Source of the DNA: Syntrophobacterales bacterium
Lineage (GTDB): Bacteria > Desulfobacterota > Syntrophia > Syntrophales > UBA5619
NCBI GenBank assembly: GCA_019429105.1
Contig: JAHYJE010000023.1
Span: 1 to 58,732, forward strand
Direction: 5' to 3'
Length of the DNA stretch: 58,732 bases
Each line of letters begins with the position of its first letter. The first letter of the stretch is position 1. Under the pieces are notes generated by a model. The model was not told the DNA's origin, ran no database searches, and saw nothing but the letters and a program-made list of their open reading frames with translations. Of this stretch, positions 24,535-32,677 are shown piece after piece. The translations under genes and the position numbers were made by a program.

Positions 24535-24555
24535 TTATGAACATTAAACTTCGTT
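24535..24555 (-). repeat. 21-bp repeat unit (single, inverted), between tolC and adaptor genes
   Basis: One unit in the minus orientation (complement core CGAAGTTTAATGTTCATAA) lies in the 182-bp gap between the outer-membrane channel and adaptor genes, just upstream of the adaptor. Its sequence is identical to the minus-oriented units in MITE-like copies 2 and 3 and to the second ispD unit. Confidence 0.85.
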
Positions 24556-24593
24556 TTCATCATTCTTTGCGCCGGTACGCCGTCAGGAGGGTT

Positions 24594-25922
24594 TCACTTT
24601 TCCGGTGCCGGGATGACAACTGCCGCCAGGGCCCACGGCAGACCGGCGGCTTTTTTGAGACGAAGCGATGCCAGTTGGAGACTATAAGCTGTCGCTGCCG
24701 CCTTCCTTTCCGCTGAAACCAGCAGCGTATTGGCATCCAGCAAGTCAAGGCTATTGGCCAGCCCTACTTCAAACTGTCGAAAAACCGCATGATAATTTTC
24801 GCGGGCAAAAAGCAGTTGGTCTTCGAGAAAGCGCAGGATGCCCTGCTGCGTCGTCAGCTCCAGGTGGGCAGCCTTCACCTCAATGGCAATCTCCTTTTTT
24901 GCATCCTCTATTCGCAGATCTGCCTGGCGTTCGCGCACCCTCGCCTCGGAAACGTCTGCCTTCCTGAGGCCACCGTCGAAAAGCGGAAAATTCAGGGCGA
25001 TTCCCCCATAAAAACTATCCCGGTTGAGGCTGTTGGTAGCCGGTTGCTGATCGGCGCCAGCATACGCTCCGGTAACGGTCAGCGAGGGCAGAAACGCCCC
25101 TTGGGCAAAGCTGATCTGGCTGCTTGCCATCTTTTTTTGCATCCTTAGGCTTTTAATTTCCGCCCGACGAACGAGAGCTTGCTTCTGGAGTTCGTCCAGT
25201 TCCGGGATCTCAACTTTTCGGGCAGGTTCCGGCTGGAGCGTGAAGGGGGGCTTAATTCCTACCTGGCTGGCCAGGACGGCGATCGCCAGCTCGATGGTAT
25301 TTTGAGCCCGGAGCTGATCGGATTTTGCCCCGGAAAGCTCGCTTTCGGCACGCAGCAGCGCCGTTTTGGTCACATCGCCGATGCGCAGCCGTTTTTCGGC
25401 CGCATCCCGATAGCGGCTCAACCGCTCCAGATTCACAGATGCGATCTCGAGATTACGCCCGGCCAGCAGGACGTCGTAATAGGCCGCCGCGACATTGCCT
25501 ATCAGGTAATCATCGCGCAGCGCCTCGACATCATAACGGGTTTTGAGCAGCGATTGCCGGGAAATTTCGAGCGCCGTCAACTCGCGGCCGCTGAGCGAAA
25601 GGGTTTCGTCCATCCTGACGCCCCAGGTGGAGGCGCTCTCCGGCTGCAAGACGCTGCCGGCGTTGGTAAATTTACGTTCGGAATACCGTGTCATGCCGGC
25701 GGCAGCCGTCAGGCGTGGATACAGGTAGGCGCGGGCCTTTTCGGTGCCGATTTCCGCAAGCGCGATGTTCTGCTCGGCGAGCTTCAACTTTTCCGAGGAG
25801 ACCAGGGCGATTCGGCAGAGATCCTCCAAGGTATAAGAATCGGCAAAAAGTGGGGCGGGCGCAGCCGCCATAATCAACAGCAGGATTCCTGCCTGCATAA
25901 ATCTCATACTTTGCTTCATCAC
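24594..25922 (-). CDS. TolC-family outer-membrane efflux protein
   Basis: 442 residues with a signal peptide (MRFMQAGILLLIMAAAPAPL…FADS). Two OEP repeats follow, rich in long helices: YTLEDLCRIALVSSEKLKLAEQ in the first half, and SISFAQGAFLPSLTV-like and GIALNFPLFDGGLRKADV in the second, where the FPLFDGG turn is typical of the outer-membrane barrel strand. It forms the outer channel of the tripartite pump. It is the first gene of the minus-strand tolC–adaptor–RND–PII-like run. The gap to the adaptor gene contains one 21-bp repeat. Confidence 0.9.
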   Translation of the reverse strand: MMKQSMRFMQAGILLLIMAAAPAPLFADSYTLEDLCRIALVSSEKLKLAEQNIALAEIGTEKARAYLYPRLTAAAGMTRYSERKFTNAGSVLQPESASTWGVRMDETLSLSGRELTALEISRQSLLKTRYDVEALRDDYLIGNVAAAYYDVLLAGRNLEIASVNLERLSRYRDAAEKRLRIGDVTKTALLRAESELSGAKSDQLRAQNTIELAIAVLASQVGIKPPFTLQPEPARKVEIPELDELQKQALVRRAEIKSLRMQKKMASSQISFAQGAFLPSLTVTGAYAGADQQPATNSLNRDSFYGGIALNFPLFDGGLRKADVSEARVRERQADLRIEDAKKEIAIEVKAAHLELTTQQGILRFLEDQLLFARENYHAVFRQFEVGLANSLDLLDANTLLVSAERKAAATAYSLQLASLRLKKAAGLPWALAAVVIPAPEK

Positions 25923-26074
25923 TGTTCCTTAATATGAAAATACCCCGTCCGCCATCCTTTCCTTAAACGGAAGAGGGCTTTTTCGAGAGTGATTTTCATC
26001 CTTCGCAATGTCTGTCGCGGGCATGATCTGAAACTTAAAAAAACCGGCTAAACCATATTTTACGGGGGGATGGT

Positions 26075-26230
26075 ATGAAGAGCGCCCGCAATTGTCAAGG
26101 GAAATTTATCCTCATCTTTTTCTTGATCTTGACAGTTGCAACGATTTTGTTTAAGCTTCTGTCCCAATGTGCAACCGGTCATTATCAGAAGATGAGCCGG
26201 GCGGCGGAAACGGGGATGGTGAAACTCTAA
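26075..26230 (+). CDS. Possible small membrane protein (51 aa)
   Basis: In the 405-bp gap between tolC and the ABC importer, ATG 26075 has ACGGGGGGATGG just upstream and opens a 51-residue frame. It has a basic start, one hydrophobic helix (FILIFFLILTVATILF), two cysteines and a polar tail ending MVKL. The layout is that of a single-pass small membrane protein. I recognise no family, and conservation is unknown. The rest of the gap holds only a possible promoter near 26298. Confidence 0.35.
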   Translation: MKSARNCQGKFILIFFLILTVATILFKLLSQCATGHYQKMSRAAETGMVKL

Positions 26231-26277
26231 AAGCTTCGCCATTGCCCCGTAGAATGAATGACCACGCGGACGGAAGG

Positions 26278-26303
26278 TTGGACAAATTCAAAGGTTTTAT
26301 AAT
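26278..26303 (+). promoter_or_regulatory. Possible promoter of the amino-acid importer
   Basis: A perfect TATAAT (26298–26303) lies 24 bp before the binding-protein ATG. TTGGAC (26278–26283) precedes it with a short 14-base spacer. The -10 match is good, the -35 and spacing poor. Confidence 0.35.
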
Positions 26304-26327
26304 TAAATTTTGAGGGGAGTGGAGTTT

Positions 26328-27089
26328 ATGAAGAAAAAATCGATTTGGGGAGTTTTTTTCGGGTTGTTGACGGTTTTCATGGCGCTTGCGGTTTCGGCTG
26401 TTGCCGCGGAAAAGGTCTATATCAACGGGATCGATGCCAATTTCCCGCCTTTTGCGTATGTTGACAAGGCCGGCAATCCGGATGGCTTCGACGTCAAGGC
26501 GCTGGACTGGATTGCCAAGGAGATGAAATTCAAGGTCAAGCATCAGCCGATGGATTGGGACGGCATTATCCCCAGCCTGAAGGCAAAAAAGATCGACATC
26601 GTTGCCTCCGGGATGAGCATTACCGAGGAGCGCAAAAAACAGGTTGATTTTACGAATGCCTACTGGAAGATCAAACAGGTGCTCGTTGCGAAGAAGGATG
26701 CCGCGGTAACCGCCGAGAAGGCCCTTGCCGACGGCAACAAGATCGGCGTGCAGCGCGGCACCACCGAGGCCAAGTGGATCGACGAGAATATGCTCAAAAA
26801 GGGCGGCAAGAAGTTCGAACTCGTCCAGTATGATTCAGCGCCGATGGCAATCGAGGATGTGGTGAACGGACGGATTATTGCAGCCGCGATGGATGACGCC
26901 CCGGCGCTCGATGCGGTCAAAAAGAAGCCCGTCAAGATTCTGGGCGGTTTCGGGATGAAGGATGAGGAGTTCGGCTACGCAGTGCGCAAGGAGGACAAGG
27001 AGTTTCTGAAAAAGCTCAACGATGGTCTGAAGAAACTCATGAAGTCGCCCTACTGGGCTGAGCTGAAAAAGACTTACCTTGACAAGTAA
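26328..27089 (+). CDS. ABC transporter substrate-binding protein, polar amino-acid type (SBP_bac_3)
   Basis: 253 residues from ATG 26328 behind GGGGAGTGGAG. A signal peptide (SIWGVFFGLLTVFMALAVSA then VAA) leads to a family-3 binding protein: NFPPFAYVDKAGNPDGFDVK, WDGIIPSLKAKKIDIVASGM, SITEERKKQVDFTNAYW and VQRGTTEAKWI. Such proteins deliver amino acids or similar zwitterions to a permease pair. It is followed by a terminator-like hairpin (27237) before the first permease gene, which would make it the most abundant product of the operon. The exact ligand cannot be read. Confidence 0.9.
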   Translation: MKKKSIWGVFFGLLTVFMALAVSAVAAEKVYINGIDANFPPFAYVDKAGNPDGFDVKALDWIAKEMKFKVKHQPMDWDGIIPSLKAKKIDIVASGMSITEERKKQVDFTNAYWKIKQVLVAKKDAAVTAEKALADGNKIGVQRGTTEAKWIDENMLKKGGKKFELVQYDSAPMAIEDVVNGRIIAAAMDDAPALDAVKKKPVKILGGFGMKDEEFGYAVRKEDKEFLKKLNDGLKKLMKSPYWAELKKTYLDK

Positions 27090-27236
27090 TTTTGGCGCGG
27101 AGTAAATCAGAACAGCGCTTTGAAAAATGCTGAATTACCGGGGCGAAGAAAAACTCTTAAGACAGATGCCGGAAGTTCAGCGTGCCGACGCCTTTTAAAA
27201 TTGTGCGTTTCGTTTTTTCCGTAGAAGCGCGTATCG

Positions 27237-27264
27237 GGAAGGCCCCTCCAGAAAGGGGCCTTCC
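27237..27264 (+). terminator. Hairpin after the binding-protein gene
   Basis: GGAAGGCCCCT (27237–27247) pairs perfectly with AGGGGCCTTCC (27254–27264), giving an 11-bp stem with a six-base loop, followed by AATTTT. It sits between the binding-protein gene and the permease start at 27285. It is probably a partial terminator or transcript-stabilising hairpin that raises binding protein over the membrane components. Confidence 0.6.
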
Positions 27265-27284
27265 AATTTTCAAGGTTTTGTTAA

Positions 27285-27956
27285 ATGCCGGAAAGTCTGC
27301 TTGCCATTAGTGACGCCCTCCCCTATCTGCTGCAGGGCTCACTGGTAACCATCGCCGTGGTCGCCGGGGCACTGAGCTTTGGTTTTCTGATCGGTGTCCC
27401 GCTGGCGGCCGGACAGGTCTATGGCGGCGCGGCGATTCGCCGGAGCGTCGGAGTTTATGTCTGGTTTTTTCGCGGCATTCCGCTGCTTGTTTTTCTTTTT
27501 CTCTTTTACTTCGGGCTCTGCACGGCGCTGGGGATCAACCTCTCGGCCTTTGCCGTCGCGATCATTGTGCTGGGGCTCATCAGCTCTGCTTACCAGTCCC
27601 AGATAATTCGTGGGGCGATTCAGGCGCTGCCGGAGGGGCAATTGAAGGCGGCGCGGGCGCTGGGGATGAGCGATTTTACGGCGATTGGTTTCATTATCAT
27701 TCCCCAGGCGCTGCGGCTTTCCATCCCCGGCTTTTCCAACGAATACTCCATTCTGCTGAAGGATTCGGCGGTTACCTACGCGCTCGGCGTGGCCGAGATC
27801 ATGGCGCGCACGCATTTTGTGGCGACCAGAACCTATCAGCATTTCCCGCTCTATTTTGCGGCGGGGGTTATTTTCATGATCCTGACCTGGCTGGGGGTAA
27901 AGGGATTGCGGATTTTGGAAGACAAGGTAAGAATCCCCGGCTATTCAAATAATTGA
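27285..27956 (+). CDS. Amino-acid ABC transporter permease (first)
   Basis: 223 residues, mostly hydrophobic, with about five membrane helices, e.g. GSLVTIAVVAGALSFGFLIG and IPLLVFLFLFYFGLC. The loop that couples to the ATPase reads EGQLKAARALGMSDFTAIGF and then IIIPQALRLSIPGFSNEYS, the EAA motif of HisM/GlnP-type permeases. It should form a heterodimer with the product of 28725–29402. It lies between the binding-protein and ATPase genes, with a 13-bp gap to the ATPase gene. Confidence 0.9.
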   Translation: MPESLLAISDALPYLLQGSLVTIAVVAGALSFGFLIGVPLAAGQVYGGAAIRRSVGVYVWFFRGIPLLVFLFLFYFGLCTALGINLSAFAVAIIVLGLISSAYQSQIIRGAIQALPEGQLKAARALGMSDFTAIGFIIIPQALRLSIPGFSNEYSILLKDSAVTYALGVAEIMARTHFVATRTYQHFPLYFAAGVIFMILTWLGVKGLRILEDKVRIPGYSNN

Positions 27957-27969
27957 ACTCAGGAGTGAT

Positions 27970-28728
27970 ATGACGTCTCCTATTTTGCGGATTGAAAATC
28001 TCTCGAAAAGATATGGGCAGCGGGAAGTGCTGAGGGGCGTGTCCCTGGAAGTGGACAAAGGCGATTTAAAAATTCTCATCGGCCCCTCCGGCGCGGGGAA
28101 GAGCACCTTTCTGCACTGCATCAATTTTTTGGTGAAGCCGGATCAGGGGCGCGTCTGGTTAGACGAGCGGGAAATCCATCCCGAGCGCAAGCGCGAGCTG
28201 TACGCCTATCGCCAGAAGGTGGGGATGATTTTTCAGGATTTCAACCTGTTCGATCACCTAAGTGCCTTCGAAAATGTCCGGATCGGTCTTGTCAGGGTCA
28301 AGGGGATCGGCAAGGTGGAGGCGGGGGCGCGCGCAAGGCTGGAGCTCGAGCGAGTCGGCCTGAAAGAGCACATGCAGAAATACCCTGCCCAGTTGTCGGG
28401 GGGTCAGAAACAGCGGGTCTCGATCGCCCGGGCGCTGGCCATGGATCCGGAGGTGATGCTTTTGGACGAGCCCACCTCGGCCCTCGATCCGGAATTGATC
28501 GGCGAGGTGCATGCGGTCATCCGCGATTTGGGAACGAACGGGATGACGATGATCATGGCAACTCACCAGATTGGCTTTGCCAGTTCGCTGGCAAGCGAGA
28601 TCATCTTTATGGAGGACGGCCTTATCGTCGAACGGGGAACGCCCGACAAGATCTTCAACAACGCCGAACATTCGCGAACCCGCGAATTCTGCTCGAAAAT
28701 TACCGATCTTTACGGGGAACGCGGATGA
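27970..28728 (+). CDS. Amino-acid ABC transporter ATPase
   Basis: 252 residues with every hallmark of a HisP/GlnQ-type ATPase: Walker A GPSGAGKST, Q-loop GMIFQDFNLFDHLSAFENV, signature LSGGQKQRVSIARAL, Walker B VMLLDEPTSALDPE and the H-loop MATHQIGFA. It powers import through the two permeases. The stop overlaps the next permease ATG by 4 bp (28725–28728), so translation of the two is coupled. Confidence 0.93.
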   Translation: MTSPILRIENLSKRYGQREVLRGVSLEVDKGDLKILIGPSGAGKSTFLHCINFLVKPDQGRVWLDEREIHPERKRELYAYRQKVGMIFQDFNLFDHLSAFENVRIGLVRVKGIGKVEAGARARLELERVGLKEHMQKYPAQLSGGQKQRVSIARALAMDPEVMLLDEPTSALDPELIGEVHAVIRDLGTNGMTMIMATHQIGFASSLASEIIFMEDGLIVERGTPDKIFNNAEHSRTREFCSKITDLYGERG

Positions 28729-29402
28729 CCGAGTGGCTGCTTTATATCCAGACAGAGGTTCTGCCCGCCCTTTTCCGGGGCTTCGGAGTCAGCCTGCAGC
28801 TGATCGTCCCCTCGGCGCTCTTCGGCCTCACAATCGGAATAGCCGCCGGGGTTCTCAGGGTATACGGCAGTCGTCCCGTCCGCAGGGCGGCCGATGTCTA
28901 TGCGGTGCTTTTTCGGGGGATTCCGCTTGTCATCCAGCTTTTCATCTGGTATTTCGGCCTGCCCTATTTCAACATCTATCTTAGCCCGTTTGTCGCCGCG
29001 GTTTTGGGATTTTCCCTCTGCAGCGGCGCCTACAATTCGGAATATGTACGGGGGGCGCTTTTGTCGATCAAGCGGGGGCAGATGCTGGCCGCCGAGTCGC
29101 TCGGGTTCAGCAAATTCCGGATGATTGCCTCGATCATCCTGCCGCAGGCGGTGCGCCGGGCCCTCCCCGGCTGCGGGAATGAGGTTATCTATCTGATAAA
29201 ATATTCTTCTTTGGCCTACATGGTGACCTGCATCGAACTTACCGGCGAAGGGAAGATCATCGCCTCCAACTCCTTTCGGTTTACCGAGGTATTCCTGATT
29301 GTCGGGATCTTTTACCTGCTGATGACGTCGGTTGCGGGATTGATCCTTGCCCGGGTGGAAAATCATTTGCAGATCCCCGGCTTCGAACAGCAGCGGACGT
29401 GA
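28725..29402 (+). CDS. Amino-acid ABC transporter permease (second)
   Basis: 225 residues of HisM/GlnP type. Hydrophobic helices include FGVSLQLIVPSALFGLTIGI and FLIVGIFYLLMTSVAGLILA. The EAA loop is KRGQMLAAESLGFSKFRMIA with IILPQAVRRALPGCGNE. It is the partner of the permease at 27285–27956 and the last gene of the binding protein–permease–ATPase–permease operon. Confidence 0.9.
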   Translation: MTEWLLYIQTEVLPALFRGFGVSLQLIVPSALFGLTIGIAAGVLRVYGSRPVRRAADVYAVLFRGIPLVIQLFIWYFGLPYFNIYLSPFVAAVLGFSLCSGAYNSEYVRGALLSIKRGQMLAAESLGFSKFRMIASIILPQAVRRALPGCGNEVIYLIKYSSLAYMVTCIELTGEGKIIASNSFRFTEVFLIVGIFYLLMTSVAGLILARVENHLQIPGFEQQRT

Positions 29403-29756
29403 AGTATATCCGGTATCTTGCTTGTCGCAATTCCTTTTCAACACAGGAAATATCAATATTTTGGCAAGATATTCAAATATTTACGCTTAAAAATGACGCG
29501 AGATGCCATAAGATTATATAGTTATATAGATATACGTTTATAAGATATGTTCTGTAAGCATCCGGAATATCACTGTAAAAAATGATCATTGGTAAAGCGC
29601 TTGACAAATAAAACAACTTGTAGTCGATCAATCACGCGGATGCATCATCAACCCCGAAAAAATAAAGCGCCGGTTTCATGCGTTTACCGCGCGTATCTGG
29701 AACGGCGAAGTTAATCTCAAGGGCCATGAATTTTACTGAAAAAGGAGGATCGACGA
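29403..29756. other. AT-rich regulatory stretch upstream of the TRAP operon
   Basis: This 354-bp gap contains no gene. It is AT-rich, with repeated TATATA-like runs around 29513–29545. It holds a candidate operator (29527–29546) resembling the palindrome over the gntR promoter, a TTGACA at 29601–29606 with no good -10 at the right distance, and a small palindrome aaTGATCAtt near 29580. A ribosome-binding site AAAGGAGG precedes dctP. Confidence 0.5.
29527..29546. promoter_or_regulatory. Candidate GntR operator upstream of dctP
   Basis: The core TATACGTTTATA (29531–29542) differs by one base from the core TATATGTTTATA of the perfect palindrome over the gntR promoter (38118–38129). The outer bases match less well (TAGA…AGAT against TTTG…CAAA). 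It lies about 215 bp before dctP, which would place the TRAP importer in the same regulon as the catabolic genes. Confidence 0.4.
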
Positions 29757-30764
29757 ATGAAGAAGCATAGTTGGGGAAAGGTTTTGTTTGCAGCCGCGGT
29801 ATTTGTGGCGGCCCAGGCAATATGCGGGCCGGCGGCATTGTGGGCGAAGACGGAAATAAGGCTGTCGAATCAGTTGCCGCCTTCCCACCACATTTCGAAG
29901 GGGCTGGCGGTATTTGCCGAAAAGGTAAAGGAGTATTCCAAAGGTGCGGTTGAGGTGAAGGTGTTTGATTCCGCCCAGCTTTTCAAGGATACAGAGATTG
30001 TCGAGGCGCTTCAGGAAGGGCTGGTCGATTCCGGGCTTGTTCCCATCAACAAATGGTCGGGGATGATTCCCGCGGCCGATGTCTTTGAGATGCCGTTTAT
30101 TTTTAAGGATTTTTCTTCAACGAAGCAATTCATCGAGGGAGGGGCAGGGGAGCTGCTCGACGCGGAGTTCCAGAAAAAGGCCGTTAAAACCTTGTTTTGG
30201 GTTGATTATGGCTACATCCAGTTTTTCAACAACAAACGTCCTCTAACAACCCCCGCCGATTTCAAGGGACTGAAGATGAGATCCTTCAGCAGCGGCGATG
30301 CCGAGACGCTCCGGGCGCTGGGCTCGGCGCCTACGGTCATGAGTTCCTCGGAGATGTATATGGCGCTCCAGCGGGGAACGGTTGACGGGGCGACAACCGG
30401 AATGCCGGCCGCGGTTTCCCGCAAGCTTATGGAAGTGCAGAAGTACATGACGGAGGCAAACTATACGACGGCGCAATTTGCCGTGCAGGCGAACCTCAAA
30501 AACTGGCAGAAGCTGCCAAAGGATCAGCAGGAAGCTGTGTTGAAGGCAGGGGACTACGCCGCCGCCTGGATCCGCGGGGCGATCGCCGATTCGGAAAAAA
30601 AGGCCAGGGAGACGCTTGTAAAGGCGGGGGTGACGATTCAGACGCTGACGCCGGCAAACCGCAAGCTGTTTATCGCGGCGACCGAGCCGGTACGCAAGAA
30701 CTTTGCCGCCAAGACGGGCGCTTTGGCCAAAAAACTGATGGATATTGCGCTGGGCATGAAATAA
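29757..30764 (+). CDS. dctP: TRAP transporter substrate-binding protein (DctP family)
   Basis: 335 residues with a signal peptide (VLFAAAVFVAAQAICGPAAL then WAK). The DctP fold is seen in TEIRLSNQLPPSHHISKGL, FDSAQLFKDTEIVEALQEGL, FKGLKMRSFSSGDAETLRAL, where the Arg usually forms the carboxylate salt bridge, and SSEMYMALQRGTVDGATTGM. It captures an organic acid in the periplasm for the DctQM permease. The gene starts behind AAAGGAGG and is followed by a strong hairpin. The nearby catabolic genes suggest a hydroxylated or branched dicarboxylate, but this is inference. Confidence 0.9.
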   Translation: MKKHSWGKVLFAAAVFVAAQAICGPAALWAKTEIRLSNQLPPSHHISKGLAVFAEKVKEYSKGAVEVKVFDSAQLFKDTEIVEALQEGLVDSGLVPINKWSGMIPAADVFEMPFIFKDFSSTKQFIEGGAGELLDAEFQKKAVKTLFWVDYGYIQFFNNKRPLTTPADFKGLKMRSFSSGDAETLRALGSAPTVMSSSEMYMALQRGTVDGATTGMPAAVSRKLMEVQKYMTEANYTTAQFAVQANLKNWQKLPKDQQEAVLKAGDYAAAWIRGAIADSEKKARETLVKAGVTIQTLTPANRKLFIAATEPVRKNFAAKTGALAKKLMDIALGMK

Positions 30765-30768
30765 TTAA

Positions 30769-30809
30769 GAGGGACGGTGCGGTGCGCGCTTGCCGCCGCA
30801 CCGTCCCTC
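30769..30809 (+). promoter_or_regulatory. Strong hairpin between dctP and dctQ
   Basis: GAGGGACGGTGCGG (30769–30782) and its exact complement (30796–30809) form a 14-bp GC-rich stem with a 13-base loop. There is no T-run after it, so it is more likely an mRNA-stabilising or partial-termination structure keeping the binding protein more abundant than the membrane subunits. Confidence 0.6.
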
Positions 30810-30871
30810 AAAAGCGCTAAAGACGCTGCGGCTGATTTTCCCTGTCTCCGGGAAAAGTGAAAGGGCGTGCC

Positions 30872-31387
30872 ATGATGGAGAAAATACGGGCGATCATTGA
30901 AAAAAGCAACCTCTATTTAGGAATCATCAGCGGGATGGGGATCCTTTTCATGGGACTGATTCTGGCTTACGAGGTTGTCTGCCGCTATATTTTTAACGCG
31001 CCGACGATCTGGACACAGGAGGTTTCCATCTACCTGTTCATGTGGACGATGCTCGCGGCTTCGTCCTATACGCTTCAGACCGGGAAGCACGTGCGGGTAG
31101 ATTTACTCTTGGAGAGAATGCGCGTCAGAAAAAGGCTGATTGCGGAGGGGGCGACCGGCATTGTCGGCGCCTTGTATTGCCTGATCGTTGCGCAGCAGGC
31201 CTGGCAGATGCTGGCCATGTCGATTAAATACGGAAAGCTGTCGGCCACCCCGCTGCGGGTGCCTCTGTGGATGCCTCAGTCGGCCCTGCTGATCGGTTTT
31301 GTGCTGCTTACCCTGCAATTTATCATAATCGTTCTGGGTAGGTTAATGGAATTGCGCGCCATCGGAAACAGGGGGGCAGTCAGATGA
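30872..31387 (+). CDS. dctQ: TRAP transporter small permease (DctQ family)
   Basis: 171 residues from ATG 30872 (a second ATG follows at once). It has four hydrophobic helices, with the DctQ pattern GMGILFMGLILAYEVVCRYI, the conserved TIWTQEVSIYLFMWTMLAAS and LQTGKHVRVDLLLERM. DctQ is the small membrane subunit of sodium- or proton-driven TRAP importers, paired with DctM. The stop overlaps the dctM ATG by 4 bp, so translation is coupled. Confidence 0.88.
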   Translation: MMEKIRAIIEKSNLYLGIISGMGILFMGLILAYEVVCRYIFNAPTIWTQEVSIYLFMWTMLAASSYTLQTGKHVRVDLLLERMRVRKRLIAEGATGIVGALYCLIVAQQAWQMLAMSIKYGKLSATPLRVPLWMPQSALLIGFVLLTLQFIIIVLGRLMELRAIGNRGAVR

Positions 31388-32661
31388 TAACATTTCTCAT
31401 TATCCTTGCCCTCATTTTAATTCTGCTTTTTGCCGGATTGCCGGTGGCCTTTTCCCTCGGCTCGGCCTCGGTGCTGCTGCTTTTTTTTTACGACCTGCCG
31501 CTGAAGATTATCGGCAGCACCGTTTTCGGCTCGTTGGACAGCTTCGTTCTTTTGGCCATTCCCCTGTTTGTCATGATGAGCCAGGTGCTGCTCGACGGCC
31601 GGATCGGGGATGACCTCTTCGATACCGTCAATGTGTGGGTCCGCCATCTGCCGGGAGGGCTCGCGATCGCGACCGTTATTGCCTGCGCGTTTTTTGCGGC
31701 GATCACCGGCTCCGGGGCTGCCTCGGCCGCGACGATCGGAATGGTGGCGTATCCGGCGATGCTGGCGCGGGGATATGACAAGAAATTTACGCTGGGACTA
31801 TTGGGAACCGGCGGTACGCTGGGGATCCTCATCCCGCCCAGTATTCCGCTAATCATATACGGCGAGGTGGCCGAGGAGTCCGTAGGCAGGCTCTTCATGG
31901 CCGGAGTCATTCCCGGGGTTGTCCTGACGACTATCCTGGTTCTGTACGCGGCCTTTCGCAGCGTCAGGGGAGGTTATCAGCGTCTTGAGCCAGCGTCCTG
32001 GCCGGATCGGCTGCGGGTGACGAGAAAGAACCTCTGGGGCATCATGCTGCCGGTTATCATTCTGGGCGGCATTTACAGCGGTGTTTTTACGCCTACCGAG
32101 GCCGCCGCTGCCGGACTGGTTTACAGCCTCTTCATCACGCTGTTCATTTATCGCACCATTCGCTTACGCGATATTCCCCAGATTGGCCTCAAATCGGCAG
32201 CCACTTCGTGCATGATTGCGATGATCATCACCGGGGCGATGCTGTTCGGCAGGGTGATGACGCTCCTGGAGATTCCCCAGCAGCTCACGGAACTGATTAT
32301 TCAGTGGAAGCTTTCCCCGCTCATGTTCGTGGTGGCGATGAATATTCTGATGCTTCTTCTGGGGTGCATCCTGGAGACCGTCTCTATTATTCTGCTGACG
32401 ATGCCGCTGGTTGTTCCGATCATCCATACGCTGGGGATCGACCCGATCTGGTACGCGATCGTGCTTACGGTCAACATGGAGATGGCGCTGGTGACGCCGC
32501 CCGTCGGGATGAACCTCTACGTCATCAGCGGGCTTGCCCCGGAAATCCGCATGGCGGAGGTGATCCGGGGCATAACGCCCTTTATCATCATCCTCGTTTC
32601 TTTCCTTATTTTAACGATCGCCTTCCCGGCGATGAGCACCTGGCTGCCGTCGCTTATGTAA
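31384..32661 (+). CDS. dctM: TRAP transporter large permease (DctM family)
   Basis: 425 residues, about twelve hydrophobic helices. Family motifs include ILLFAGLPVAFSLGSASVLL, LDSFVLLAIPLFVMMSQVLL, ACAFFAAITGSGAASAATIG and GTLGILIPPSIPLIIYGEV, and the C-terminal region MEMALVTPPVGMNLYVISGL. It forms the transport channel with DctQ, fed by DctP. It ends 16 bp before the convergent stop of the isopropylmalate-dehydrogenase-like gene, so importer and enzymes face each other. Confidence 0.92.
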   Translation: MITFLIILALILILLFAGLPVAFSLGSASVLLLFFYDLPLKIIGSTVFGSLDSFVLLAIPLFVMMSQVLLDGRIGDDLFDTVNVWVRHLPGGLAIATVIACAFFAAITGSGAASAATIGMVAYPAMLARGYDKKFTLGLLGTGGTLGILIPPSIPLIIYGEVAEESVGRLFMAGVIPGVVLTTILVLYAAFRSVRGGYQRLEPASWPDRLRVTRKNLWGIMLPVIILGGIYSGVFTPTEAAAAGLVYSLFITLFIYRTIRLRDIPQIGLKSAATSCMIAMIITGAMLFGRVMTLLEIPQQLTELIIQWKLSPLMFVVAMNILMLLLGCILETVSIILLTMPLVVPIIHTLGIDPIWYAIVLTVNMEMALVTPPVGMNLYVISGLAPEIRMAEVIRGITPFIIILVSFLILTIAFPAMSTWLPSLM

Positions 32662-32677
32662 TTGTTTCGATGCCCGT

